Shown in pieces: positions 47,546 through 60,559 of a stretch of 64,000 bases of DNA. A program made the position numbers and the translations under genes. The stretch comes from Euonymus europaeus. Its lineage: Eukaryota > Streptophyta > Magnoliopsida > Celastrales > Celastraceae. The notes below the pieces were generated by a model. That model did not search any database, was not told the origin of the DNA, and saw nothing but the letters and a program-made list of their open reading frames with translations. The stretch is taken from positions 21,843,555 through 21,907,554 of the forward strand of contig OY756963.1 of the NCBI GenBank assembly GCA_963580455.1. Reading direction: 5' to 3'. Position 1 is the stretch's first letter. Each line of letters opens with the position of its first letter.

Positions 47546-50500
47546 ATGTCTAGCCGTCCTAATTTCCGAGGTGGTCGCCGCGGCGGAGGCCGGACCCCCG
47601 GCCGCGTTGGAGGTGGTCACGGTGGCGGAGGACACGGCAGAGGCAGTCGCGGTGGCGGAGGACGTGGAGAGCAGCGATGGTGGGACCCTGTTTGGCGTGC
47701 AGAACGCTTGGGACAAAAAGCAGCAGCGGTTGAGGTATCGTTATTCGAAGTTTAAAGTTTCTTATTCTTATTAGCTTATGTTACTGCGCTTGTTGTTTAG
47801 TAACCGAGAAAATCACTGGCCATGGTATTTTCTGTGCGTTGGCTGCTTAAAATGTTTTAGCTTCGTATTTTAATTGAATGTTTGTTCCTCTTTTTTTTTT
47901 TTTAAAGTGTTAGAGTATTTGTGGAGAAGCATTGCACTAATATAGTAATTCTATAGATGACAGTTTTTGGTGACCAGTTTTCTATATATTTACCTTTTTT
48001 ATTTTATAATGTGAAATACACATAGTAAGATTACTTTATATACTGCCTTGATTCAGATGGAGCTTCTTGATGAGAATGAATGGTGGGGTAAGATGGAGCA
48101 ACTGAAGGGCGGAGAGAAGCAGGAGATGATAATAAAGCGTAATTACAGTCGCCAGGACCAGCAGACTTTGTCTGACATGGCTTACCAACTGAGTCTTTAC
48201 TTGTAAGTGTTTATGACCATGCTCAATCTGAGTCATGCTACATAGTTGATCAATTGAGCTTCCAGTACAAGTTCTAGTTTTTTTTTAACCAAATGCTTTT
48301 GAGGGCTCTTGTGCTTTATTTGCATCACTATACCTTTTCAAGCCTCCTTGGGTCGAGACCCTCTTTTTCTAATGAGTGGATTCTCAATTATCTTTATCGT
48401 CAATTGATACTTCAAAAGCATGTTATGTACTATACAAAGGTTGTGCTTGCAAATCCCTTATTATAACCTTGAAACCATATTTAAATATTTTTTGAAGCTG
48501 GTCTATGATCTTCCACAACTTGAATTTGAGTCTTTAGTTCATGGAATTGCAATAGATACCGCTACACACTCGATAGGAGAGAACAAATGAAGTATATAAG
48601 ATGCAAATACTCTTTAGCTATGGTATCAGAGTATCCCCGTTATTAATAAAAGCATTCTTTGTACTGAAATAGGTAGGATAGCGCCTCTCTTAGCGCCAAT
48701 AGTCTTGAGTATCGGACCCTTAAATTATGCCTTGCTCCAGTCCTCTAAAATTATAAGTTGTTGACACAGAATTTCATATCAATTAAACGGCATTTACTTC
48801 TCTAGGAGTTCTTTATCTTCGTCAGCGATGTTAATATGACATGGACTCAATGTATCATCACGAAGCCATATCTTACTGCTTTGTTTATTGATTTTTGTGG
48901 TTGTGGAAAGAAAGCCATGCATACAATAAAGGGAAGACGCTTGTCGTTAGCAAAGTTCCTTTGCCAGATTACCGTGCTGATCTTGATGAACGCCATGGTT
49001 CCACTCAAAAAGAGGTAGAACATATACAAGTGGTACACTAGTTTCTCGCTTTCTTAGTTGCTAAATATGTTTTAAATGAATTCTCATTTTTGACTCTCTG
49101 CAGATTCGAATGTCTACAGAAACTGAGATGAGAGTTGGAAAGCTTTTGAATAGCTCAAGCAGTGAAGCAACAATTATTGATTCTAGTGTTTCATCTGCTC
49201 AGGGAGCTACACAATTTTCAGCTGGCCAAAAAATAGAGAAATCTGTCTCTACTTTAGAAATTGATTCCGCCAAGGAGAGATTTAGTGCTGAACTTTTTCG
49301 TAGGCAGGAAAATTTTAAGGTATATGTTAATATGTGCCTTTTTTGACACTTTCATAACCTTCTTGCACTCTAGAGCACACTGTGAGATTGTTGTTGTTGA
49401 TGCATTAATGACTGAGAGTTAGTCAGAGTTCCAACGTTTACAGTGTTCTTTTATGGCTTTTATTCAGCAACGTGAGAGTGCAAAGGCGATGCAATGTTTC
49501 AGAGAAAAGCTTCCAGCATTCAAAATGAAAGCAGAGTTTTTAAAAGCCGTAGCACAAAATCAGGTAAACTTTCTATCTGTGATAATCTGGGGGCATCTCT
49601 TTATTCTGTTTCAAGTGTTCAGGCCATACTATATAATACAATATTTAAATGCTAGCCATTTGGCCCCTTTCATCTAATCCAAACCTGCCCAGCTCCAGCT
49701 GTAAGTGTAGTTTCAATCCATATTTTTTTATACACTTTGGTATGTATTTACTATAAGGCGTGTGAAGTCAACAAGTGGCATTTATGTTGTGGGGATGAGA
49801 AACTCATACAATATTTAAATGGTAACCATTTGGCCACTTTCATCTAATCCAAACCTGCCCAGCTCCAGCTGTAAGGGTAATTTCAATCCATGTTTTTTTT
49901 ATACACTTTGTTATGTATTTAATATATGGCGTATGAAGTTAACATGTGGCATTTATGTAGTGGGGATGAGAAACTCACAAGTCTCGTGTTGTATTTATTT
50001 ACTATGTGATAACTTTGGTTGACAAATCACCTCAACTGTGGTCTAGTGGTAAGGTTGGTTAGCATTGGCGTGGGGGATGCAGTCTGTACACTTACTGGAA
50101 AACAAAAACAAAAAGTTTGAGCCATCAAAACATATATAAGTTGGGTCGTGAGTCTTCTGACTAATGTTATACATACTTCTTACATGGAGGTTATGTTGAT
50201 TCTTGAAATATTTTTCATAATGGACGCTTTTGAGATTTTATAGAAAATTCTTTAAGAATCAGACCCTCTGGAGGTTTACAGGAGAACTGGGAGGAAAGAG
50301 GAAAGATACATCATGTGATGCAAATATGCAATAGATAAACATGCTAGATACTTGACAGGTATCATATAGTATTTGCGCAGTAGTGTAATTCTTTTGATTA
50401 AACGTACCAGTTGATTTGCTGATCAAAATTAATGTCGAATGAAGATTTGAGTACAAACTTTATTTTTGTTCTTTTCTTAATTTTACTTGGAAATGTTTTT

Positions 50501-53500
50501 GATCTCACATAAGTGTCCAGTTCTTTAGTAAAAATAGATTGTCCGTTGGTGATTTAATAGGGGCCTTATTACCTTTCTATGATGTTACAGGTATTGGTGG
50601 TTTCAGGGGAGACTGGTTGTGGCAAAACAACACAACTTCCTCAATTTATCCTAGAAGAGGAGATATCGTGTCTTCGTGGAGCTGATTGCAACATAATGTG
50701 CACTCAGCCTCGTCGTATATCTGCTATCTCTGTTGCAGCTCGAATATCTTCGGAAAGGGGAGAGAGCCTTGGTGAAACTGTTGGCTATCAGATTCGCCTT
50801 GAATCAAAACGTAGCATGGAAACACGTCTCCTTTTCTGTACCACTGGAGTGTTACTTCGACAGTTGGTAAGAGAATGGTCGTTTTGCATTTTATACATCC
50901 TCTATAAAGCTTGTATTTTTTTTTATCTTGTTTCTTATGTTGTACCTAGTTTTGCCTTTCCACTTGTTTTGACCTGGAAAATATTTGTGTTTTTTTAAAT
51001 AAATATATATATATATATATTTATAGATATTTTCCTGTCTGGTATAGCAAACTTTCGTGGGGTTACTAGAATCTCTGTTGGTAAATGTTGTGGGTTCCAA
51101 TGGTGGCAATGCTGAAAGTAAAGTCTTAAAATCCCCCCAAACACTTGCTGCTTGAATTTTATGTTTTTACTATCGATTCCTTTGTTAGAGCCTTCACCAA
51201 GTTGTTATGATTCTTGCTTTATAGAGCTTTTGATGCTTTACTTTCTTACTACATCATGCTGGATATTAACATCAGGTTCAGGAACCTTATCTCACTGGTG
51301 TCAGTCATTTGCTAGTGGATGAAATTCATGAAAGAGGCATGAATGAGGACTTTCTATTAATAATTTTGCGTGACCTTCTTCCACGCCGTCCAGACTTACG
51401 TCTTATACTGATGAGTGCCACCATTAATGCTGAACTGTTTTCCAAGTACTTTGGGAATGCCCCAACTATTCATATACCGGTAAAAGCATTTCAATTCTGT
51501 AGTTTTTGAAAAACAATTTGATCCCTTTTGATGCATATACTTCATCTTCTGTTTCATGTACTTGCAGGGATTGACCTTTCCTGTTGTCGAGTTTTTCCTA
51601 GAGGACGTTCTGGAGAAAACTCGTTATAATATTAAATCAGAGTTTGAAAACTTTCAGGGAAGCTCCGGAAGAAGAAGGAAAGATCTAGATTCTAAGAAGG
51701 ATCATTTGTCTGCATTATTTGAGGCATGTGAAATTTCTACGTTTATTCTCATTCAAGTCTTTTAGCTTCTGTACAACTTGTGTGGATGTTTTTATTCAAA
51801 CAAAGAGATCTGTGCAAGCTAATGCTTAAAATTTAGAACAATTATGGCAACACTAGCCAGCTAAGTGAAAGTCTCCATTGATCTCGACCAAATCCTCTAC
51901 TGTACCTGGAGTTCCTTGCCTTCTCCTAAAATAATAGAGTCTACAAGAAGCCTGTTGATAACGCTATTCTCCATGCCATTGAGGCATATTCTATTCCTCA
52001 TCTTTCTTATTTTCCAACATAAGCAATGGATGCCGATCCTCGTAAGTTTCGTCTTTCTTTTTCTCAGGCATCGTCAACTCCAACAAAGAAGCAGGCTTTC
52101 TAACTGTTTTTGACATACTGCATTATGGAGCTACTTAGCTTTCAACCTCAAGTGTCCATGTTGTGGGTGTTCAATGGCATAATTTTGCATGAATGATTGA
52201 TGCCTTTTCATGCAATGAGATGAAAAAAATGAATAAATTTTGGTTGTTTTCACTGATCTTTATGCTACTTTATGATAATCGATGGTTTATAGCTAGTATT
52301 ATCAATTCTTATTGGCTCTTCAACTGGAGGTAGAAGTTCTTATATCATTTTGGAATCGTTTTCAATTTAATTTATGAATAAATTAAGATATATTATACTT
52401 GGTGTGCTGGTCGTTATCATACCGTACGGCAACATACGCTCTAATGTCTTTACCCACTGTAGACCGGTTAATATACAGCACAGTCAAGCATTGTCTGTAG
52501 ATTATATCTGATGCTCCACATCTTAATTCTTTTTTTTTCTCATTTATGTAGGATGTTGATATTGATTCTTACTATAATAATTATAGTGCACCTACAAAAC
52601 GTTCTCTTGAAGCTTGGACGAGTTCACAGCTTGATTTGGGCCTGGTATGAATTTTGTGAAATGAGTTGGAATCATGATTTTTTTGGCAATGTTTCTAATG
52701 CATACCACCTTTTGAAAACTTAAAGTATATATTTTTGAAGTAAGATTTCGCTCGTTTTCATTGTCAGTGTTCAATGTCAATACTTCTATTCTAATTTAAT
52801 GCTCGAAAAAGGATAAAATTTCAAAACTGGTTTTCATTATCATATTCCTCCTAGTGCTTCAAGGTTTTTAAAATCAGTTATTTTGGAGTAATCTTTTCAC
52901 TTATTGCAAGTCAAATGAGGGTTTATGGATAATTGCTGGCAGGTGGAGTCTACAATTGACTATATCTGTCGCCATGAAAGTGGAGGAGCAATCCTAGTTT
53001 TCCTTACTGGCTGGGATGAGATTTCTAAGCTGGGTGACCAGATTAAAGGAAACAGCTTCCTTGGAGACCTTAACAAGTTTTTGGTGCTGCCATTACATGG
53101 TTCTATGCCTACCATCAACCAACGCGAAATATTTGACCGCCCTCCCCCTAACAAGCGGTAAGCATCTGACTTTATTTCTTTTTATGGTTGTTGTATGCTG
53201 TTGATTTTTGTGGGACACATACAATGGTCTTTTTTGTGTTACTAAATATTGTTATTTAGCTGGAGAAAAATCTGACATGATTGTTAGGGTCACATTTCCA
53301 TGCATTATAGAAGCTATGTTGCTTATGGTAACCTGAGATCAACTCTCTCATTTTCCCGAGATAGACTCTCATTTTCCCTTTACTATTATTTTTTTGACCT
53401 TTCATGTTCTCAGGCTGAAATGTAATGGAATTTAAGTGGTGAGTTTTGGCTGAAAGTTAATAGTCATTTATCCCCAATAAATGTTGGGAAGTGGGATGAT

Positions 53501-56486
53501 TTTTTTCTTAGTTGGCTCATCTGATGGTCATAGTTAATCTCCATTTTTTTCATTGTTAATTCCGCTTCTCCTATCTGTTGAAGAATACTAAGGGGTCCTC
53601 TTAACATTTATACGAGTAGGTTAATTTTTTATGCTCTTTTTTGTATGCTCATCTTTTCATTTGCTATGTTGTTACCAGAATCTTCTGGTTCACATGCTTC
53701 CACTTCATTCATATTATTGTTTTGCATTCTTTGTCAGCATTTCTATGTGATCTTGGAGTTCAATTAGCAGTAGTCACATTTTCCTATTACCATATGTTGT
53801 TGATAGGCAAAATTTGAGAACCATACAATGCTTTCTGTAGCTACCGCTTGGAGTGGCACCAGATGTCAGTGTTGTCGCTTTTTCATGTTCCTTTGCTATT
53901 GTACTGAAAGTACTAGAATTTCATTTTTGGAATATAGTTGATTAGTTGTATATGCCTAGTGTAACAATTATTTATTTTTTGTCTCATGGTACCCCTAATT
54001 ATGTCATGGTGCTTGTCACTCTGCCTGTTGCTCATAAAATCATAGTTTGTTTAACATATTGATATTCTCCCTGTTTTAATGAATTTCAGTTTGGATAATC
54101 TAGCCATCTTGCCTTTTTATTCATTGTAAAAACATTTGAACTTGCTATTTTTTTTTTCTTTTTTTTGGGTAGGAAAATTGTTCTTGCAACAAATATTGCA
54201 GAGAGCAGTATAACCATCGATGATGTTGTATATGTTATAGACTGTGGAAAGGCAAAGGAGACTAGCTATGATGCTTTAAACAAGTTAGCTTGTCTTTTAC
54301 CGTCGTGGATTTCAAAGGCTTCTGCACATCAGGTAATTACTCAGTACAATGCAAGTGGAGATTTAAGACTTTTTTTAATGTTTAATCCTGATTTATTAGC
54401 TGCTTATTAAAACTATTTTTCCTTCTCTCTTCTTTTGTGGCTCATTTGTTGATGATTTTCAGAGACGAGGTCGAGCTGGGCGTGTGCAACCTGGTTTCTG
54501 TTACAGACTGTATCCAAAATTAATACACGATGCAATGCTTGAGTATCAACTACCTGAAATACTGCGAACACCTCTGCAAGAACTATGCCTGCGCATCAAA
54601 AGCTTGCAGCTTGGAAATGTTGGATCCTTTTTGGCAAAGGCACTTCAGCCACCGGATTCTCTGGCTGTTCAAAATGCGATTGAACTTCTAAAGACAATTG
54701 GGGCTCTAGATGATATGGAGGAGCTAACTCCTCTTGGTATGTGACATGGGATTTTGTTGGTATATTATATCGAGTTATCAACTTTGGGGCTCTTGCTCGT
54801 AGTCTAAATTTCTACTCAACAGGTCGCCACCTTTGTACTTTACCTCTTGATCCAAATATTGGGAAATTGCTTTTAATGGGCTCTGTTTTTCAATGCCTGA
54901 ATTCTGCTCTGACAATTGCTGCTGGGCTTGCACACCGTGACCCATTTGTTCTTCCAATGGACAGAAAGAGTGAAGCTGATGCTGCAAAAAGATCTTTTGC
55001 TGGCGATTCTTGCAGGTTAGGTGATTTAATTTAACCTGTTCCTTTTATTTCTTATAGATTTTTAGTGCTAAAGTCGACTCTAATTCTGTTGCTGAATTTT
55101 AGAACATTTTTCTTTAAATGCAGTGACCACATAGCTCTAGTTAAAGCGTTTGAAGGATACAAGGAAGCAAAACGGAGTCGAAATGAAAGAGCATTTTGTT
55201 GGAAGAATTATCTATCTCCAGTAACCTTGCAATTAATGGAGGACATGAGAAATCAGTTTCTGGATCTTCTATCTGATATTGGGTTTGTGGACAAATCAAG
55301 GGGTCCTAGTGTAAGGCTCTTATTATATTTAACCTATTTAACATTCTTTTCATCATAAACATGCTTGCCCATATGCCCCATACTCGGTTTTCTTGAGTAT
55401 TTCTTATTGTCAGATTGCTATTACATGTCTGCTAGCGCAGTATGTACAAAAACAGAGTGCACATTGAAGATACCTAACCAACACGTCACACTCAAAAATT
55501 AAGAACGTAAAATTTTACTTCATATATCATATTGTGTGATAAAATGTCTATTTATCCTGGCAAGTATTTGTGTAAAGTAATCATTCAACCTTTGAAGTAT
55601 CGTCGACAATATTCCAGTGTTTCCCTTTCCTCTTTTCCTGGGAAATAATGTATAAATCGATTGTGAAACCTTAACTTATTAGGATAATGTATTTTGAAAA
55701 AAAAAATCTAGAAGGTCCTCAGTTTCCAGTGAAGAGTAGTATTCTCATCTGATTTATTTGCTTTGCCAGTGCACTTTCTTCCCCATATTTTCTTCTCCTT
55801 TTTTCAGTTTAGAGTCATTATATTCAGGGTCTCTGAAACTGGATGGTTGGATAATTGGTTTTATATATGCATCCGATATGCAGGCTTACAACCAATACAA
55901 CCATGATTTGGAGATGGTATCTGCAGTTCTCTGTGCTGGCCTTTACCCAAATGTTGTGCAATGCAAAAGAAGAGGAAAGCGAACAGCTTTCTACACTAAA
56001 GAAGTAGGAAAAGTGGACATTCATCCTGCATCTGTCAATGCAGGGGTTCACCTTTACCCTTTGCCTTACATGGTTTATAGTGAAAAGGTGAAAACAAGCA
56101 GCATTTATGTCCGAGACTCGACCAACATATCTGATTATGCTCTTCTTCTGTTTGGTGGAAGTCTCACTCCCAGCAAAACTGGGGAAGGAATTGAGATGCT
56201 TGGAGGTTACCTTCATTTCTCTGCATCAAAAAGTGTACTGGAGTTGATTCAGGCAATGCTTCTTTTTCTCTTTTATTTTCTAGTACAGTATTTCAATCCT
56301 TACGTTTTTTTCCTCCCTCGCTCTGTCTGCTTAACGGAAAGCTGACTTTGCCACTGTTATTTGCAGAAATTGCGGCAGGAACTTGACAAGCTTCTGAATA
56401 GGAAGATTGTGGATCCTGGCTTGGACATTTCTTTGGAAGTAAAAGGAGTGGTTTCTGCTGTGGTTGAATTGTTGCATAGTTATTGA
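47546..56486 (+). CDS. DExH1: DEAH/RHA-type ATP-dependent RNA helicase (DExH1, DHX36-like)
   Basis: 16 exons: 47546..47734, 48057..48202, 48915..49014, 49104..49319, 49468..49563, 50591..50866, 51276..51479, 51568..51723, 52552..52644, 52943..53157, 54173..54332, 54463..54736, 54823..55015, 55124..55310, 55884..56252, 56367..56486. Total 2994 nt, 997 aa, all in phase, the length expected for this orthologue. An N-terminal RGG/Gly-rich tract precedes [14 protein letters not shown]. Helicase motifs in order: GETGCGKT (255-262), [12 protein letters not shown] (356-359), SAT (388-390), [24 protein letters not shown] (617-624). Winged-helix/HA2 and OB-fold regions follow ([31 protein letters not shown]). 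Such enzymes unwind structured RNA, including G-quadruplexes in animal DHX36; the plant substrate is not known from sequence. Introns after exons 8 and 15 use GC donors. An upstream in-frame ATG at 47435 would add 37 residues. Confidence 0.95.
49636..49977 (+). repeat. Two-copy 170-bp tandem duplication in an intron
   Basis: Copies at about 49636..49805 and 49806..49977 share ATACAATATTTAAATG, CATTTGGCC, CTAATCCAAACCTGCCCAGC and GGGGATGAGAAACTCA with scattered substitutions. It lies in intron 5 of the helicase gene. No TIRs or coding. Confidence 0.85.
51001..51021 (+). repeat. (AT)n microsatellite
   Basis: About ten AT units in intron 6 of the helicase gene. Confidence 0.8.
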
Positions 56487-57537
56487 TCCAGCATTCAGTG
56501 CCAAATTTTTTTCTTTCAATTATAGGAGTCCTGTCAATTTTGGTAGCTCCCATCCCCCAACTCCCAAAAGAAATAATATTATTAGTTTTACATAAGATAG
56601 AAGATCCTGATATATTTTTTTATCAGTGATAGATTTGTCGAAATCTATTTACAGAATGACTAGTGTTACTTCGATATGCTATGTGGAGAGAGATTTATAG
56701 AACTGTTATTGGGATTATTCTCTCTGTAACATTACGTTCATAACTATACCAGACATTGAGGTGAGAAAGGGCATCTCCTTGATTTGCAAGTTAGACGTAG
56801 CTTTACATCCTTTTATTTCGGCATCCACATTTTAAACCCTTCTCTATTTGATTTTTCCCATATATTGATATGGGTTAATCTACTGTCTGTTTGGTATAAT
56901 GGGAGAAATATCCTGTACTTTTTGTTACTTATAGTGTAAGGTTGTGATTTTTCCCATATATTGTAATGTTGTTTTTGTTTCATATTTTGTACAGCTTAAA
57001 ATTGTGAGATTCGCATAAAATGTTGTGTCTCAAATGCAACATTTTATTGACAGTTTAAATCTGTGGACTTTACAGATTTAAGCGCAAAATGAAACACTGT
57101 CATTCCATAACTTTTCAGAGCTTAAAGCTATGGATGGAGCTCACAATATTTTACTACCACATTATATAATTGTCTTTACGTATATTAAAAATTTTCAATT
57201 ACTTTTTTTTGTAATATTTTTTTTTGTAATTTTATCTAAAAAGTTAATCTAATAGAAAAATGAACGAAATACTTTAGCATTTTGTACATCTTAAAGCTGT
57301 GGGTTTCATAACTTTTTATATAATATTTTTTGTAGCTTTAAGGAGTTTGGTATTTAAGTGGACCACTGTGTCCCTCCAATCTTTCCTTGGAATTTACCTG
57401 GTGTAATTAGTGATATAATTGTTTATATCTTCTTCACCTGTTAAAAAAAAAAAAGACAAAAATCTATTTTTGCACTGCAGCCTTCCCTACTGTTTTTACC
57501 TTTACTCCTTTCTCATTTCCTCCTACAGGTATCGAAA
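56487..57537. other. Helicase 3' flank
   Basis: Presumed 3' UTR followed by AT-rich DNA. Recurrent phrases (CATTTTGTACA, CTTAAAGCTGTGG, its variants at 56990, 57120 and 57285) suggest an old repeat, but no ends could be placed. Confidence 0.4.
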
Positions 57538-58542
57538 ATGCCGAGACGTCCTCGTTCTTCTACTTCCCAGCCGAAGACCTATCTCTTCCAGAAAGTCGAT
57601 ATCATCCCGGAATGCCAGATTGATCCACTAATTCAACAAGCCAAGGCTCATCAGTGGGCGATGCGATTTTTGAGGATGCACAACTTGATGTTTCTTGTGA
57701 ATCCAGATCCTAACTTGCCTGTCTATCCAAAGATCGTTCGTTCTTTTTATTCCACTCTTACGGAGATCGAGAAGGGCACAGTATATGAGGTAATCATAGT
57801 TGGCGTGAAAATTCGATTTACGACAGCGGAACTCTGTTTTTGTCTTGGCTTTCCACTTGAATATGATGCTTCCACTGGATTTAAAGCACCTATCACATCA
57901 ACAAAAGAACATATGATTGATGAGATGTGTCAGGGTCAGTATGATCGCTATGCCAACGCTACACGACGATCTTACTTACCACCAAGGATGTGGTTGCTGG
58001 ACGACGCCATCTGGAAAAATTTGTGCCCCATCGGCCATTCTCAGCAGCGGCGGAGCAAGTTCTTAACAACTTTATACTACATGTATAAGGGAACCTGGTT
58101 TGACATAGGGACAATTTATATGGCTTCGATGCTCAAAGCCAAACTTTTTGTGGAACAGCGGCCTACCAAAGTTGGAAAATTATATTTTCCAAGGCTCGTC
58201 ACGAGATTGCTTCAATTCAAGGGTATTCGCCCTCCTCGACATCTGCAATCTTCAGATTATCCAGTAACACTACTGGAAATGTGGACATGGAGCCAAAGTA
58301 CAAGCAATATGAGAACTACTCGAACTGCTTTAGCACAACCCGCTGAGGATTCCTCACAACATAGAGCATCCCCACAACTTCCAGCTGCCATACAAAGGAA
58401 TGCAGCTCAATCTTCTGTTGCTGCTGAACCACAACAATCTCACCAATGGCAGGAATTACTCTCCCGCTTGCATCAGTTGGAGGTTGGTCAGCTCAGGCTG
58501 GAACACATGCTGAATGTCCTCATGGATAAATTGCAACGCTAA
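57538..58542 (+). CDS. Plant transposon-domain protein of a retroelement
   Basis: A single open frame of 334 aa starting MPRRPRSSTSQPKTYLF. It is compatible with the 'putative plant transposon protein' domain found in many plant genomes: VYPKIVRSFYSTLTEIEKG, then a strand-rich stretch VYEVIIVGVKIRFTTAELCFCLGFP, then RMWLLDDAIWKNLCPIGHSQQRR. The C-terminal 80 residues are Gln/Ala/Ser-rich and end in a leucine-rich coil (LSRLHQLEVGQLRLEHMLNVL). Its function is unknown; such ORFs occur inside non-autonomous LTR elements. The frame is intact with no introns, and an LTR-like sequence lies downstream. An ordinary single-exon gene of unknown role is less likely. Confidence 0.68.
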   Translation: MPRRPRSSTSQPKTYLFQKVDIIPECQIDPLIQQAKAHQWAMRFLRMHNLMFLVNPDPNLPVYPKIVRSFYSTLTEIEKGTVYEVIIVGVKIRFTTAELCFCLGFPLEYDASTGFKAPITSTKEHMIDEMCQGQYDRYANATRRSYLPPRMWLLDDAIWKNLCPIGHSQQRRSKFLTTLYYMYKGTWFDIGTIYMASMLKAKLFVEQRPTKVGKLYFPRLVTRLLQFKGIRPPRHLQSSDYPVTLLEMWTWSQSTSNMRTTRTALAQPAEDSSQHRASPQLPAAIQRNAAQSSVAAEPQQSHQWQELLSRLHQLEVGQLRLEHMLNVLMDKLQR

Positions 58543-59225
58543 GGATTTTCCAATCCAACCATTGTCAGCATACCTCTCCTCTCAGGTTGTATTTCTTCTG
58601 CCCTTACTTTCTTGCATAACATTCCTACATTTGGCTTCTTTGTTTTTACATTGCGGACAATGTTTCATTTTAGTTGGGGGTAACCATATGCATGTGTAGC
58701 ATTTCAATGTGGAATATGGTTGAATGTGGTTTGAGTTAATTCTATCTGGATTGTTTGTGCACTTAAATGTGGAACTGGTTTGAGTTATATTATATTATAT
58801 TATTTCCAAAGCAGGTTTGTTGGTAAGACTGGTGGAAGTTCTAGACAGCTAATATACCTATCTTTTGATCAATGTTTGTTTATCTGTTTGTCCTTAAATT
58901 GATTGTTCTTCTGAGTGCTTATATATTTTCCAACTCCATGAGAGAAATTCTATCCATTGAAATCATTTTCTTACCTGTGAGAATATGGAGTTGAGACCTT
59001 TTACTTGGATAATTTCTTGAAGTTTATGCATTATGGTTTGTGGTAAGAAGGTTTTGACTTGGTGCACACACACACAAATGTTAGGAATTGTGACTATAAT
59101 AATTTGGATAGCAATTATGATCTCTTACTTTTTGTTCTGTTATTGTGTGGTGTTTTTTTTTAAATCATTATGACATTTCCTTTACGCTTGTATTGCTAGG
59201 GACAAGCAATAAGCTAGTTGGGGGT

Positions 59226-60559
59226 TGTGATAAGTGCCAGAATATACATTCTAAAATTGATTACATATAGGCATTTATAAATGATTAAGGTTTAAAGTGA
59301 TGTATTTGTGCATTAAACTCCAAATATTATTTTGGGCATCACTTTATTATTTTAAATGAAATTTTGCTTCCTTGTCATTTAACCTAAGCAATTGTGAAAT
59401 TCTTGATCTATAAGTAAAAATATGTCATTCATGACATCACCATCATTTGCCTAAATAAATATCATGATATTTATATGTGTGATATTTATTTGTATAATAT
59501 TTATATGTGTGATATTTTTTATTTTATTATATTTATATTTAAAATATCATGATATTTACATAATATTTTGTCTATAAAAGGAAATGAGGTCTTTGATGAT
59601 GGAGGATTGCAAGATTTCAAGATTCCAAAATTCCAAGATTTGAAGAATTGAAGAAACAAAGCAAGAAGAAGAAATCTTTTGGAGGAAGAACAAAGAAGGA
59701 GAAAAAGGGTTGTATTCCTTAGCTTGTATTTCTTATGTTTTATATTTTGCTTGATTATGTATAATTAAACTTTTGTAGTTAGGGCTTAACTTTGAAGCCC
59801 CAAACATGATTTCAATTATATAAGTTGTGTGGTGTGGATTGCAAATTTTCTTATAAGAATGATGATTTTGATTTTTCCATGTTATTTGAATTCTAATATT
59901 TTTGTTTCTTTGATTAGCTAACTTTGAAACATGTATTAGAGTTAATTGTTGTAGAGCAAGATCAATTACCCTGTTGAATATGTTCTTATTTGCAACATAT
60001 AATTCGGTTAAACGAATTATGAAAAATCAATTCTTGAATATCTAAGTACAAACACCATGTATTAGGATTCTTGTAACATTCATATTCTCTTTACTCCTAT
60101 TGGGTTTTTAATTGTTAATTGATGCAAACATCATGCTAGATTTCAATTAAGAATACACGTACTGAGGTAAACACCATGCACTGTACATGCACCTAAGAGA
60201 GAATCATACAACTTGAGTTTGACCATGACCTTGTTGTGAATGTTGTCATCATATACTTGTTGAAAATTTCAATCTACCATTTCTTATAAATTGTTTGATT
60301 GTTTTGTGGTGGATAGTGAGTCCTAGCAAGGATTTTTAGAAATTGAAACTCTTCACTTAATATTCTTATTTTTAATACTAATGTGTTTGTTTTATTCTAT
60401 GTTATAAGATTTAAACCCCCCCTTTACAATTATGTGTAAATTATATTCAAGTGTTAGGTTGTATATTTATTAGTATCACTCCTTGTGGGATCGACTTTTA
60501 CTTGTCAATTATATATTATTTGTACAGTTATAAGATTATATTAAATTGTTACTAACGAC
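59226..60559 (+). mobile_element. Probable 3' LTR of the element carrying the 57538 ORF
   Basis: A GTTGGGGGT tract, used as polypurine tract by many plant LTR elements, lies just before TGTGATAAGTGCCAG at 59226. The far end reads CACTCCTTGTGGGATCGACTTTTACTTG near 60478, a block typical of the end of such LTRs, and a plausible CA end is near 60559. No 5' LTR was found to the left, so ends are inferred from known patterns rather than from a repeat pair. Confidence 0.6.

Noticed and set aside
47411..47716. 101-aa minus-strand frame
   Set aside because: Shadow of the Gly/Arg-rich first exon of the helicase.
50030..50130. tRNA or SINE (A-box-like TGGTCTAGTGG)
   Set aside because: No convincing B-box or family-typical body; left unannotated.
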